From the NCBI RefSeq assembly GCF_900101765.1, contig NZ_LT627735.1, forward strand, positions 868,001-932,000: 64,000 nucleotides of DNA, written 5' to 3'. This DNA comes from Nonlabens sp. Hel1_33_55. GTDB lineage: Bacteria; Bacteroidota; Bacteroidia; Flavobacteriales; Flavobacteriaceae. The translations under genes and the position numbers were made by a program. Shown here one piece after another: positions 1 through 8,304 of the stretch (positions within the stretch are counted from its first letter, which is position 1; the number at the start of each line of letters is the position of its first letter). The notes beneath the pieces were generated by a model. The model did not search any database. It saw nothing but the letters and a program-made list of their open reading frames with translations, and was not told the origin of the DNA.

Positions 1-331
1 TGCCATGATCATCAATAAGTGCATTCACCATCTCAACGTCCTTAAGTTCAGACTTAGACTCTTTAATACTAGAAGTCGCGAGATACTCGCTGTAATTAGA
101 AGTTGGCTGGAACCTTAAAGTCAATATGCGCTCTGCAATCTCATCAATTTTTAGAATGGCATCGTTGTACATTTCTTCAAATTTCACATGCAGGTCAAAA
201 AAGTTGTGACCCAAAATATTCCAGTGAAAATTTCTAAGTTTTTGATAATACAAATGATAGTCAGCTAGAAGTACATTCAATTCTTTTGATGTGTTTTTAG
301 CTTTCTCTGCATTAAAATTTAGGTAACTCAT
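1..331 (-). CDS. dps: Dps-family DNA-protection ferritin, 3' end cut by window edge
   Basis: The minus-strand reading frame starts at the ATG whose complement is 329-331 and runs off the left edge after 110 codons. It encodes a Dps-type miniferritin, which oxidises and stores iron and shields DNA in starved cells. The ferroxidase residues keep family spacing: His36 and His48 (in RNFHWNILGHNFFDLHVKF), Glu52, Asp63 and Glu67, matching the 12-4-11-4 spacing of E. coli Dps, with Glu in place of the first Asp. The start overlaps the stop of the small upstream gene in an ATGA arrangement, so the two are probably translated together. Family call is firm; the C-terminus is not visible. Confidence 0.9.
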   Translation of the reverse strand, partial: MSYLNFNAEKAKNTSKELNVLLADYHLYYQKLRNFHWNILGHNFFDLHVKFEEMYNDAILKIDEIAERILTLRFQPTSNYSEYLATSSIKESKSELKDVEMVNALIDDHG

Positions 332-474
332 TTCTTCTTTTTTTCTTTTTCTTTTTTATTAATAGTTGTAGAGTCAAGATCAAAATCCTTTGGTTTTGAA
401 CGATCTCCTATTTCGCCTAGTGGCTTATCACTTTTGGTTCTTTCAAATTTGCGTTCCATAATTATTGTTTTCAT
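328..474 (-). CDS. small lysine-rich hypothetical protein upstream of dps
   Basis: A 48-codon frame (ATG at 472-474; a second in-frame ATG at 457-459 would give 43 residues) ends in a run of Lys/Glu residues and stops in an ATGA overlap with dps. It has no membrane segment or recognisable domain; the sequence is charged and probably disordered. The overlap with dps is the main support. I do not recognise the product. The internal ATG followed by MERKFERTKS is an equally good start. Confidence 0.5.
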   Translation of the reverse strand: MKTIIMERKFERTKSDKPLGEIGDRSKPKDFDLDSTTINKKEKEKKKK

Positions 475-526
475 TAAAGATAAACCGTGATGTTGTCATC
501 TTTTAAAACATCATGTTAAAACGTGG

Positions 527-1402
527 TCAATTAGTGGGTAAGGCTGCGACTACAAAGAAAGTTTCAAAACTACCATCTGCTAATTCCATCCATATGAGTG
601 GTGCAAAACCACGGTGTAGACTTTGCGAAACCATCGGCACAATCTCGTGGTAGGTCAAAGTTTCTTGCAAGGGTTGTGGTTTCATTTTCCATTGCTTTTT
701 TTCGGGCAGGAAATAGGAGTTGGAGGTTTCCGCTTTCGCGAAAGCGAACTCATCCATATAATATCCCTTTATACAACGCTTATTGAGATACTTAAAATCA
801 TGTTGCCACATCTCTCGCGGTATGTAAACATGCGCCAAAAAGCAAACCTGCTGCTTGACAGAATTTGTGTCGATGCCTATGGATTCCAGCAGTTCAATGG
901 TTTCAGGAATTTGTAAAATGGGAAGCTGCTTATTTTTGAGATGATCAAATTTCTTAATAAAATTATCACGCCGGTTGGGACCTACATAATTTGAAAGCTC
1001 CTTGTTTTGATCACTGCTTAAATAGGTGGATGCATGAGTTTTGCCAGGCTCGTAGATGTAAAATTTATAAACCAATTCTACGTGTAATATTTGGTTGGTC
1101 TTGCGATGTTTGAGAATATAATCAATCTCGCCCAGAGTGCGATTGCCCCTAAAAATCTGGATATTGGAAGCGAGCACCTCATAATTAGAACTTTGCCTTG
1201 CGCAAAACTCAAAGAAATACTCCGCTCGTTTACCTAAAACAGTTCCATGTGGTATGTTAGGCAGTTCGAGCAAATTTTGTTGCTCATCTAAATGTGAGAA
1301 ATCAAAATTGGATAGTGGAAATTGTTGCAGACCACCTAAAGATCCTTGCCAAAACGTTGACGTTTGGTAAAAAGCGCTGAATCTATCATAATCGGTATTC
1401 AA
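527..1402 (-). CDS. DUF1853-family protein
   Basis: A 291-residue cytosolic protein matching the DUF1853 family, whose function is not established. The central stretch RTLGEIDYILKHRKTNQILHVE has the look of a PD-(D/E)xK nuclease-like core (a GE-x-D-x motif followed by a beta strand with E and a Lys), but that is inference. Its start overlaps the end of the WbqC-like gene by 4 nt (ATGA type), so it is the last gene of the leftward lepB run. Residues FAFAKAE near the C-terminal third are encoded by a copy of the 16-bp palindrome (731-746). Confidence 0.75.
   Translation of the reverse strand: MNTDYDRFSAFYQTSTFWQGSLGGLQQFPLSNFDFSHLDEQQNLLELPNIPHGTVLGKRAEYFFEFCARQSSNYEVLASNIQIFRGNRTLGEIDYILKHRKTNQILHVELVYKFYIYEPGKTHASTYLSSDQNKELSNYVGPNRRDNFIKKFDHLKNKQLPILQIPETIELLESIGIDTNSVKQQVCFLAHVYIPREMWQHDFKYLNKRCIKGYYMDEFAFAKAETSNSYFLPEKKQWKMKPQPLQETLTYHEIVPMVSQSLHRGFAPLIWMELADGSFETFFVVAALPTN
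731..746. repeat. 16-bp palindrome copy 1 (16/16)
   Basis: Exact CGCTTTCGCGAAAGCG inside the DUF1853 gene, read as AFAKA. Confidence 0.95.
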
Positions 1403-2007
1403 GATAGATTGACGTTTTTGAGATAGGCGCGGCTGGATGGACCCAAATTGAATAGAAGATCCAGGCCTGACATAGGAGTTTGAAATCCGTGTTTTTCCTG
1501 AAACACCTGCATGTAAGGATCTATATTTTGAGTAGATAGTTTTTTAGCAGTTATCAGGTATGTCGCAACATTGTTGCCTAAATATTCTTCAGCATATGCA
1601 AACTCATCTTTCATTTCTAGTTGAGATAACAACCACTGCATGGTTTTTATGTTCCAATCCATAAGCCGATCGGGTATATGATCATAGAGTCTTTTGAGAT
1701 CATCTTCATAATACTCGTAATACGGACTACTTTTATATGCGCTTGCTATACTCTTCAAATGATTGGACGCCCATGGCTGACTGTTGTCAATGGGAACATC
1801 CTTATATAGCATCGATGTTACCTTGCCATTATGGACAATAGGAATATTGAGCGTAAGAGGTCCATTAGCTGCTGCGATGTAACACCTACTGCGATAGGTT
1901 TGTTTCACATAGCTATCACTGGCATCCACCAGCAATCCATCATAATGAAAAATATGAATCAAGGATTCTACATCCACGAAATAGCTAGGATGTATGATGA
2001 GTGGCAT
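1399..2007 (-). CDS. WbqC-like family protein
   Basis: A 202-residue protein of the WbqC-like family. It opens with the usual beta strand and the invariant-looking HPSYF, followed by a Y-R-SRCYI segment and a conserved tail. Members are linked to surface polysaccharide loci elsewhere, but the reaction is unknown. Here it sits 2 nt downstream of lepB and overlaps the DUF1853 gene, so all three are probably co-transcribed. A role tied to envelope biogenesis is inference from that neighbourhood. Confidence 0.8.
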   Translation of the reverse strand: MPLIIHPSYFVDVESLIHIFHYDGLLVDASDSYVKQTYRSRCYIAAANGPLTLNIPIVHNGKVTSMLYKDVPIDNSQPWASNHLKSIASAYKSSPYYEYYEDDLKRLYDHIPDRLMDWNIKTMQWLLSQLEMKDEFAYAEEYLGNNVATYLITAKKLSTQNIDPYMQVFQEKHGFQTPMSGLDLLFNLGPSSRAYLKNVNLS

Positions 2008-2009
2008 AC

Positions 2010-3587
2010 CTATTTTTTGGCTTTGCGATTTTTCATAATCTTACGGACAACAAAATAGCCAGCCAGTAACACTACAAAATAAACAAAATAGGAGGTAGGC
2101 TGTCCATCACCATTGACCGTCGTAAACAATCGATCCCAACGTACCATGTTTGTAATTCCTTTAGTCCAATCCAGGCTCATCCAGACAAACACTGGCTTAC
2201 CAACCACATGTGTTTCTGGAACATAACCCCAGATGCGGCTGTCCTCACTATTGTGACGGTTGTCTCCCATGAGCCAGAAATAATCCTGCTTAAAGGTATA
2301 TTCAGTCAATGGTGCACCATTAAGATAGACGCTGTTACCACGCAAATTAATGGTATTAGAAATTTCCATTTCAGAGCCTTCATACTCTTCAATGATCCTA
2401 CGGTAGTAATCAATATTCTTGTAGGTAATAGGAGTTGTCATTCCTTTTTCTGGAATCAAGAATGGTTTGATATTGTCATAGCTATTACCTACCATTCCAT
2501 CATAAGGAAAGTAGCGCTGTGATGCAGCATCGTTGAATACGGTTTGTTCTACACTTACCACATTGCCCGTCGCTTTAAGCTTTTCAATGGCTTCATCAGT
2601 CGCAGCTTTGATAGAAAGTCCAGGTGTATTGGTACCAGTCAGTTGACCTTGCTGGAAACCATCTGTGATGCCATAATCAGCCATCTGTTCTGGTGTGTAT
2701 TGACCACCTTTAGTTTCAAGTAGGAAAGAATGCTGCAGTTTAGCTCGTTCTGGCAATTGTAGCGGTTCACCGTTGATATACACTTTACCGTCAACCATTG
2801 ACAATGTATCACCAGGAACCCCAACGCAACGCTTGACATAATTGGATTTCTTATCGATGGGTTTATAATGGTATTTTCCATCATTGTATGGAAAAGCATT
2901 AACCGAATCCACCGGCCAGTTAAAAACCACAATATCATTACGTTTCACATCACTTACTCCAGGCAGGCGCAAATAAGGCAATTGTGGTCGATCCAGATAA
3001 CTTTTGACTCGTAATACAGGAATTGTATCGTGAACCATAGGCGCCGCAATAGGTGTCATTGGGAATCGTGGTCCGTAATGGAACTTTGAAACAAATAGGA
3101 AATCACCTGTTAGCAGTGTTTTTTCCAGCGATGGTGTAGGTATGATGAATGGTTGCATTACATATGTATGCACAATCGTCGCTGCAACTACGGCAAATAA
3201 AATCGAGCTGGTCCATTCACCAGCGGCTGTTCTAGGCTTCAGCGATCGATCTTTGATGTGAACTAAAGGCTGTGTGTAGTTTACATAGTATAAATACAAG
3301 CCTCCAGTCAATACGACAAGAGCCGTATCCTTTGCGTTGTTATAGCCAAAAGCTCTCAACGTTTCTACCCAAATCACGATAAACATGATCAGGTTTACTA
3401 CCGGTAAAAACAATAAAATCGTCCACCATACAGGACGATTGATAATTTTCATCAATATTACCGAATTATAAATCGGTACAAAAGCTTCCCAAGGTTGTCT
3501 GCCAGCGGCTTTATAAAACTTCCAAGTTCCAGCGCCGTGTACTATCTGTAATATGATAAATAGGATGATCCAACCTGTCCAACTCAT
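2010..3587 (-). CDS. lepB: signal peptidase I
   Basis: Type I signal peptidase, which removes signal peptides at the outer face of the inner membrane. At 525 residues it is the long Bacteroidota form. About the first 105 residues hold several hydrophobic segments of a DUF5684-like membrane region. Another membrane span follows around 126-145, then the catalytic domain. The nucleophile is Ser153 (PTPSLEKTLLTGDF), the general base Lys252 (VKRCVGVPGD), and the third signature is MGDNRHNSEDSR near the end. It lies 59 nt downstream of dapB and 2 nt upstream of the WbqC-like gene. Confidence 0.95.
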   Translation of the reverse strand: MSWTGWIILFIILQIVHGAGTWKFYKAAGRQPWEAFVPIYNSVILMKIINRPVWWTILLFLPVVNLIMFIVIWVETLRAFGYNNAKDTALVVLTGGLYLYYVNYTQPLVHIKDRSLKPRTAAGEWTSSILFAVVAATIVHTYVMQPFIIPTPSLEKTLLTGDFLFVSKFHYGPRFPMTPIAAPMVHDTIPVLRVKSYLDRPQLPYLRLPGVSDVKRNDIVVFNWPVDSVNAFPYNDGKYHYKPIDKKSNYVKRCVGVPGDTLSMVDGKVYINGEPLQLPERAKLQHSFLLETKGGQYTPEQMADYGITDGFQQGQLTGTNTPGLSIKAATDEAIEKLKATGNVVSVEQTVFNDAASQRYFPYDGMVGNSYDNIKPFLIPEKGMTTPITYKNIDYYRRIIEEYEGSEMEISNTINLRGNSVYLNGAPLTEYTFKQDYFWLMGDNRHNSEDSRIWGYVPETHVVGKPVFVWMSLDWTKGITNMVRWDRLFTTVNGDGQPTSYFVYFVVLLAGYFVVRKIMKNRKAKK

Positions 3588-3646
3588 TCTTGATTCTTTA
3601 TTGTATTCGTTTACTTATGGTATTTGTTGATATAGATATGTAAATG

Positions 3647-4348
3647 TTACAATCCCAGCACATCCTTCATAGTGAAGTTGCCTTTTTTACCTACTAACCA
3701 TTCTGCTGCAATAACAGCACCTAATGCAAAACCATCACGACTATGAGCCGTGTGCTTTATTTCTATTTGATCTACATCACTGTCGTAGGAGACCAGATGC
3801 GTTCCTTTCACATCATGTTCTCTCAATGCCTCGATACCGATCGATTCATTTTTATTCTCTTTTCCTAGATGCCAATCTTCAAAATTAGTATGCTCTATAA
3901 TACCTTCGGCAATAGTAATAGCGGTACCACTTGGTGCATCGACTTTTTCAGTATGGTGGATTTCTTGAACGGCCAGCTTATACTCGTCAAATGGCTTCAT
4001 TAAAACAGCCAATCTCTTATTGAGTTCAAAAAATAAATTCACTCCTAAACTAAAGTTTGATGCATGTACTAATGCTCCGTTTTTGTGTGAAACCAGCCCA
4101 TAGATTTCTTCTATACTGTTATTCCAACCTGTTGTTCCACAGATTATTGGTAAGTCGTTGTTAATGCAATACTTTAGGTTATCGATAGCACTTTCTGGAG
4201 CGGTAAATTCAATCACGACATCGCTCTTTGCAAGGTCTTTTTTGCTATCATCCTTATTGATTCTAGCTACAATTTCATGACCTCTATCTTTAGCGATCCT
4301 TTCAATTACCTTACCCATTTTGCCGTAGCCCAGTAGTCCGATTTTCAT
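3647..4348 (-). CDS. dapB: 4-hydroxy-tetrahydrodipicolinate reductase
   Basis: DapB reduces 4-hydroxy-tetrahydrodipicolinate with NAD(P)H in the lysine/diaminopimelate pathway. At 233 residues it is a little short, as is usual in Bacteroidota. The nucleotide-binding loop GYGKMG is at 7-12, the GTTGW motif at 71-75, and the catalytic pair His131-His132 with Lys135 lies in EIHHTEKVDAPSGTA. It starts 3 nt after the DUF5683 gene in the par-lep run. lysA, the last enzyme of the pathway, lies far away at 22485. Confidence 0.95.
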   Translation of the reverse strand: MKIGLLGYGKMGKVIERIAKDRGHEIVARINKDDSKKDLAKSDVVIEFTAPESAIDNLKYCINNDLPIICGTTGWNNSIEEIYGLVSHKNGALVHASNFSLGVNLFFELNKRLAVLMKPFDEYKLAVQEIHHTEKVDAPSGTAITIAEGIIEHTNFEDWHLGKENKNESIGIEALREHDVKGTHLVSYDSDVDQIEIKHTAHSRDGFALGAVIAAEWLVGKKGNFTMKDVLGL

Positions 4349-4351
4349 TGT

Positions 4352-4942
4352 CTAAAAAGTATAGGATAAGGCAAAACCATAACTGGTTCCAGATGCCGAT
4401 TGATTATAATCTAAATAAGGTTTGAGTGACAAATCACGGTCCACATCAAATTGACTCAAGTGGCCGTCAACGTTTGCATCGATAATTTGAACGGCATAAA
4501 ATGCCGCAGCAATTAACAAACTAAGTTCCTTGTTACGCCTGGATACACGTTGTGCTCTTTCTAGACCAGCAATGGTGACAATGGGCTCTCCATTTTCATC
4601 AGAGAATTCATCATCTGTCCCACCAGCAAGACGTATCTGGAAAGCAGTTCGCAGTCTTTGATATTCCTTGTCGTTTGCAATATAGGCGAGTACGGGAAGC
4701 CCTATTCCTGCGTAAGCGAGCGGGATTTTCCAGTATTTCCCATTGTATGCTTGACCTAAACCAGGTAATACAGCACTATAAAACGCAGCTTTAGATGGTC
4801 TGTTGGCATCGTATAGATAAGCGCTGTTGTCCGGCTGGATCAGGCTATCAGTTACTGCTGTGACCTGTATGGGATCACCAGTACGTTGTGCGGCACACCA
4901 GAAGGATGCCAGCAAGAAAATGTATGGAAGTGTTTTACCCAT
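4352..4942 (-). CDS. DUF5683-domain protein, probably exported
   Basis: A 196-residue protein beginning with a hydrophobic signal sequence (PYIFLLASFWCAAQ). The DUF5683 signature PSKAAFYSAVLPGLGQAYNG is followed by two hydrophobic segments. Its function is unknown. The start overlaps the parB stop by 8 nt, and the gene regularly sits between parB and dapB in this phylum, so it is part of the operon. Membrane or periplasmic location is inferred from the signal peptide. Confidence 0.85.
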   Translation of the reverse strand: MGKTLPYIFLLASFWCAAQRTGDPIQVTAVTDSLIQPDNSAYLYDANRPSKAAFYSAVLPGLGQAYNGKYWKIPLAYAGIGLPVLAYIANDKEYQRLRTAFQIRLAGGTDDEFSDENGEPIVTIAGLERAQRVSRRNKELSLLIAAAFYAVQIIDANVDGHLSQFDVDRDLSLKPYLDYNQSASGTSYGFALSYTF

Positions 4943-5831
4943 TAATCAACTTAGTGATACGCTCCAGATCATCCTTAGAGTCAAATGCAATCGTTAATTT
5001 CCCTTTTCCTTTTGAACTGGTGGTCGCTGTTACTTTGGTGTTTAAAGCACTGCTCAATGTTTCAATCGTTGATTCCACATGTGCAGGTAAGGATTTTGTT
5101 TTGTTCTGCTTTCGCGAAAGCGGGCTACCCTTAGACTGTTTCACAAGCGACTCTGTATCTCTAACTGATAGATTATCACTCAATATTTTTTGATAGATAT
5201 CCAGTTGCTCCTCCAGGTTTTCCACAGTAATCAAAGCACGTCCATGACCCATGGAAATGAAATTATCGCGCATACCAGTCTGGATAATGGGATCGAGTTT
5301 CAACAATCTCAAATAGTTAGCAATAGCGCTACGGCTCTTGCCCACGCGATCGCTCATTTGTTCCTGTGTAAGATCGATTTCTTCAATAAGTCGTTGATAA
5401 GAAAGCGCAATTTCTATAGGATCGAGATCCTGACGCTGAATATTTTCTACCAGTGCCATTTCCAGTGATTCCTGGTCGTTTGCTATACGTACGTAAGCGG
5501 GAATTGTTTTCAAGCCCAACAGCTTTGAAGCTCTACAACGACGTTCACCACTAACCAATTCAAACTTGCCAAAACCTTTTTTACGAACCGTAATAGGCTG
5601 TATAACACCTAACTCTTTGATTGAAGAAGCCAGCTCACGCAGGTTTTCTTCGTTAAAACTAGTTCGCGGCTGGAACGGATTCATATCAATATCCTCCAGC
5701 GGTAGATCTACTACATTACCAACGATCTTGTCAGCATTTTTGTCTTGTGCGGTGTTGATATCGTTGGATGGATCCTTTAATAATGCAGATAATCCACGAC
5801 CTAAAGCTTGTTTTTTAGTTGCTTTTGCCAT
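4935..5831 (-). CDS. parB: chromosome-partitioning protein ParB
   Basis: ParB binds parS sites near the origin and loads chromosome-organising complexes. I chose the start MAKATKKQALGRGLSALL (complement of 5829-5831), giving 298 residues and a 4-nt gap after parA; the longer frame up to 5867 would overlap parA by 32 nt. The LGRGLSALL motif, the NPFQPR and SGERRCRASK CTP/ParB-box segments and a helix-turn-helix (LTQEQMSDRVGKSRSAIANY) are all present. A palindrome copy at 5107-5122 encodes PLSRKQN in the linker before the C-terminal dimerisation region. Confidence 0.95.
   Translation of the reverse strand: MAKATKKQALGRGLSALLKDPSNDINTAQDKNADKIVGNVVDLPLEDIDMNPFQPRTSFNEENLRELASSIKELGVIQPITVRKKGFGKFELVSGERRCRASKLLGLKTIPAYVRIANDQESLEMALVENIQRQDLDPIEIALSYQRLIEEIDLTQEQMSDRVGKSRSAIANYLRLLKLDPIIQTGMRDNFISMGHGRALITVENLEEQLDIYQKILSDNLSVRDTESLVKQSKGSPLSRKQNKTKSLPAHVESTIETLSSALNTKVTATTSSKGKGKLTIAFDSKDDLERITKLING
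5107..5122. repeat. 16-bp palindrome copy 2 (15/16)
   Basis: TGCTTTCGCGAAAGCG inside parB, read as LSRKQ in the linker region. Confidence 0.9.
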
Positions 5832-5835
5832 GTGA

Positions 5836-6600
5836 TTAGGAGTTTTTTTGAATGAGTTCATTAGCAAGGCTCAGGTAATTCTCTGATCCTTTACTACCCG
5901 CGTCATAATTAATAATGCTCTCACCATAAGATGGTGCTTCACTTAAACGCACATTGCGCTGTATGATTGTCTTAAAAGTCAATCCTTCAAAATGTTGGTT
6001 CACTTCTTCAACTACTTGGTTGGACAACCTTAGCCTGCTATCGTACATAGTAAGTAGTAATCCCTCAATATCCAACTGCGGATTGTGCAGATTCTGCACA
6101 CTTTTTACAGTATTCAATAATTTTCCCAAACCTTCCAAAGCAAAGTATTCACACTGGATAGGAATAAGAACACTATCACTTGCCGTGAGTGCGTTGAGCG
6201 TCAACAAACCTAGTGATGGTGCACAATCTAGAATGATATAATCATATTGATCTTTTACCGGAGCGATAGCTTTACGCAACATTTGCTCACGATTTTCTTG
6301 ATCAACCAATTCAATTTCAATAGCAACCAGATCAATATGCGCAGGAATAATATCCAGATTGGGCGATTCTGTCTTGACGATCAGATCGACAGCCTTCATG
6401 GTATGTTCCAACAATTGATAGGTTCCTGCTTCAACTTCATCCACATTAATTCCTAGGCCAGAAGACGCGTTAGCTTGCGGGTCTGCATCAATGAGCAGCA
6501 CCTTTTTTTCCAGAACTCCTAGACAGGCTGCAAGATTCACTGCCGTCGTCGTTTTTCCCACGCCGCCTTTTTGATTTGCTATAGCAATGATTTTACCCAT
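5836..6600 (-). CDS. parA: chromosome-partitioning ATPase ParA (Soj type)
   Basis: A 254-residue Walker-type ATPase that works with ParB in origin segregation. The deviant Walker A box KGGVGKTTTAVN starts at Lys11, LIDADPQANAS is the A' region, and YIILDCAPSLGLLT is Walker B. Being short and lacking an N-terminal DNA-binding domain, it is the chromosomal Soj type rather than the long plasmid type. It is first in the leftward operon. The 114-nt gap to the divergent glycosyltransferase should hold its promoter. Confidence 0.95.
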   Translation of the reverse strand: MGKIIAIANQKGGVGKTTTAVNLAACLGVLEKKVLLIDADPQANASSGLGINVDEVEAGTYQLLEHTMKAVDLIVKTESPNLDIIPAHIDLVAIEIELVDQENREQMLRKAIAPVKDQYDYIILDCAPSLGLLTLNALTASDSVLIPIQCEYFALEGLGKLLNTVKSVQNLHNPQLDIEGLLLTMYDSRLRLSNQVVEEVNQHFEGLTFKTIIQRNVRLSEAPSYGESIINYDAGSKGSENYLSLANELIQKNS

Positions 6601-6702
6601 GAATATTGTTGAATTTTTAAGACTGCTAAAGTAAATATTTATGTTCGTATTGCCCAGATTAATCTACATACTTATAACGCAGTTATGTACAGTATTCTAA
6701 CC

Positions 6703-6710
6703 TAAATTTG
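6703..6710 (+). promoter_or_regulatory. -7 box of glycosyltransferase gene
   Basis: TAAATTTG matches the Bacteroidota -7 consensus TAnnTTTG and ends 4 nt before the ATG at 6715. A start point about 4-7 nt downstream would make the mRNA leaderless. No TTG -33 element at the usual distance is obvious. Confidence 0.55.
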
Positions 6711-6714
6711 TTGC

Positions 6715-7920
6715 ATGAATAAGCTGCTCGTCATAGGTTACATCTGGCCAGAACCCAATAAAACGGCGGCTGGTTATAGAATTCTGCAGCTTGTTGATCT
6801 CTTTCTAGAGCAAGAGTATGAAGTGGTTTTTTGCAGTGCCGCAAGGATGAAACCAACGGCCTTACCATCGTTTAAGGACCGCGATATTGTCATGCGCTCC
6901 ATCGAGCTTCATGATGACTCACTGGATAATCTACTAATTGAATATCAACCAGATATTGTTCTCTATGATCGTTTTTTGATTGAAGAGCAATATGGCTGGC
7001 GAGTGCGTCAGCATTTGCCAAATGCTATTCAAATTCTCGATACTGAAGATCTCCATTTTTTGAGAACCGCAAGAGAAAATGCGGTCTTGCATCATATAGA
7101 ACTGGAAATAGGCTTTGAAAGTGAACTGGCTATACGTGAGGTAAGCAGTATGAATAGGGTAGATGTAAATCTTATCATCTCTATATACGAGATGAAATTG
7201 CTGCGAGATCAGTTTCCCGTTGATCTTGAAGGCTTATTTTACATTCCGTTTGTGATTGATATTGAAGACATTCAAAAGCGAGAGGCTAGTGCAGTTTCCT
7301 TTGACGATCGAGCCGACTATTGCACGATTGGGAATTTACGTCATGCGCCTAATGTGGATTCGGTGAAAGTGTTGAAACATGAAATTTGGCCCGCGATGAG
7401 AAAAATACAACCAGAAGCAAAGCTCTTTATTTATGGTCCCAACGCTCCTAAAACGATATTGGATCTACATGATCCAGAAAGTGGTTTTTACATCAAAGGT
7501 CACGTGGCAAATGTCGATCAGGCATTATCTAAACATCGTATACTGCTGGCACCTTTGCGTTATGGGGCAGGTTTGAAGGGCAAGGTCTTTGATGCCATGA
7601 AAAATGGATTGCCGGTAGTAGGAACTTCTATAGCTTTTGAAGGGATTTCTACCCAATTTCAGTCCGTGGATCATTTCGCTTCAATGGCTGTGAAATTGTA
7701 CTCAGATCCAATTAGCTGGAATGATCAAGTTAAGAGTAGTTTTGATATTTTGAAAAATGATTTTGATAAGTCCGCTTTCGCGAAAGCGTTATTCCTCAAA
7801 ATCAATTCAGTTAGACAAAATCATCCTAAAACAAAAAGTCTAGAGAACAAGATCGCACTACATCACGCAGATGCACATTTTAAGTTCATGAATTATTGGA
7901 TAAAGGCCAAAAAGCAGTAG
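6715..7920 (+). CDS. glycosyltransferase, GT4/GT1-like fold
   Basis: A 401-residue cytosolic protein of two Rossmann-like halves, as in GT-B glycosyltransferases. The N-terminal part has LLVIGYIWPEPNKTAAGYRI, typical of the acceptor domain. The C-terminal part has LLAPLRYGAGLKGKVFDAM and GLPVVGTSIAFEGI, the nucleotide-sugar-binding region of group 1 enzymes. Donor and acceptor cannot be told from sequence. It stands alone between the divergent parA and a convergent small gene. A palindrome copy (7773-7788) encodes SAFAKAL near the C-terminus. Confidence 0.85.
   Translation: MNKLLVIGYIWPEPNKTAAGYRILQLVDLFLEQEYEVVFCSAARMKPTALPSFKDRDIVMRSIELHDDSLDNLLIEYQPDIVLYDRFLIEEQYGWRVRQHLPNAIQILDTEDLHFLRTARENAVLHHIELEIGFESELAIREVSSMNRVDVNLIISIYEMKLLRDQFPVDLEGLFYIPFVIDIEDIQKREASAVSFDDRADYCTIGNLRHAPNVDSVKVLKHEIWPAMRKIQPEAKLFIYGPNAPKTILDLHDPESGFYIKGHVANVDQALSKHRILLAPLRYGAGLKGKVFDAMKNGLPVVGTSIAFEGISTQFQSVDHFASMAVKLYSDPISWNDQVKSSFDILKNDFDKSAFAKALFLKINSVRQNHPKTKSLENKIALHHADAHFKFMNYWIKAKKQ
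7773..7788. repeat. 16-bp palindrome copy 3 (16/16)
   Basis: Exact copy inside the glycosyltransferase gene, read as AFAKA. Confidence 0.95.
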
Positions 7921-7934
7921 AGTAGAAGGCTGAC

Positions 7935-8300
7935 CTACGACTCCTGCCTATCCAATAATTTTTGAGAAACCTTGAAGTCTGCTCGATAAAGCATGCCTTT
8001 TTGAGCTCTTTTGAATTTCCCAAATGCCGATTTATACCACTGTGGATGTGTGGCTTTCTTACGGTATACCTCATGATTATCTGTACCGAAAAGTTTACCG
8101 TCGTGGTAAGCTTCCATGTCAAATATCCCGATGCCATAATGCTCTGCTCTGATTAAAATAGAGGCAAAATCATTCTCACTAAAGTAATTTTTGTCTTCTT
8201 CAAGGCCTTCATTTTGGTTCTCTAAATCGTAGAAAACTTTGTCAACAAGAAACACTTGTTGCTTGATTTCATTGGTATCTGTTTTGGATTCTTCGCTCAT
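7935..8300 (-). CDS. hypothetical protein downstream of DEAD helicase
   Basis: A 121-residue soluble protein starting MSEESKTDTNE, rich in charged and aromatic residues, with no signal peptide or membrane segment. I do not recognise a domain. It starts 4 nt after the helicase stop and is probably co-transcribed with it. Codon use resembles the neighbours, so it looks like a resident gene rather than a recent arrival. Confidence 0.7.
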   Translation of the reverse strand: MSEESKTDTNEIKQQVFLVDKVFYDLENQNEGLEEDKNYFSENDFASILIRAEHYGIGIFDMEAYHDGKLFGTDNHEVYRKKATHPQWYKSAFGKFKRAQKGMLYRADFKVSQKLLDRQES

Positions 8301-8304
8301 AATT

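Noticed and set aside
4888..5193. Plus-strand frames opposite parB, and similar long frames opposite other genes
   Set aside because: Shadow frames on the strand opposite well-supported genes, with no family match.
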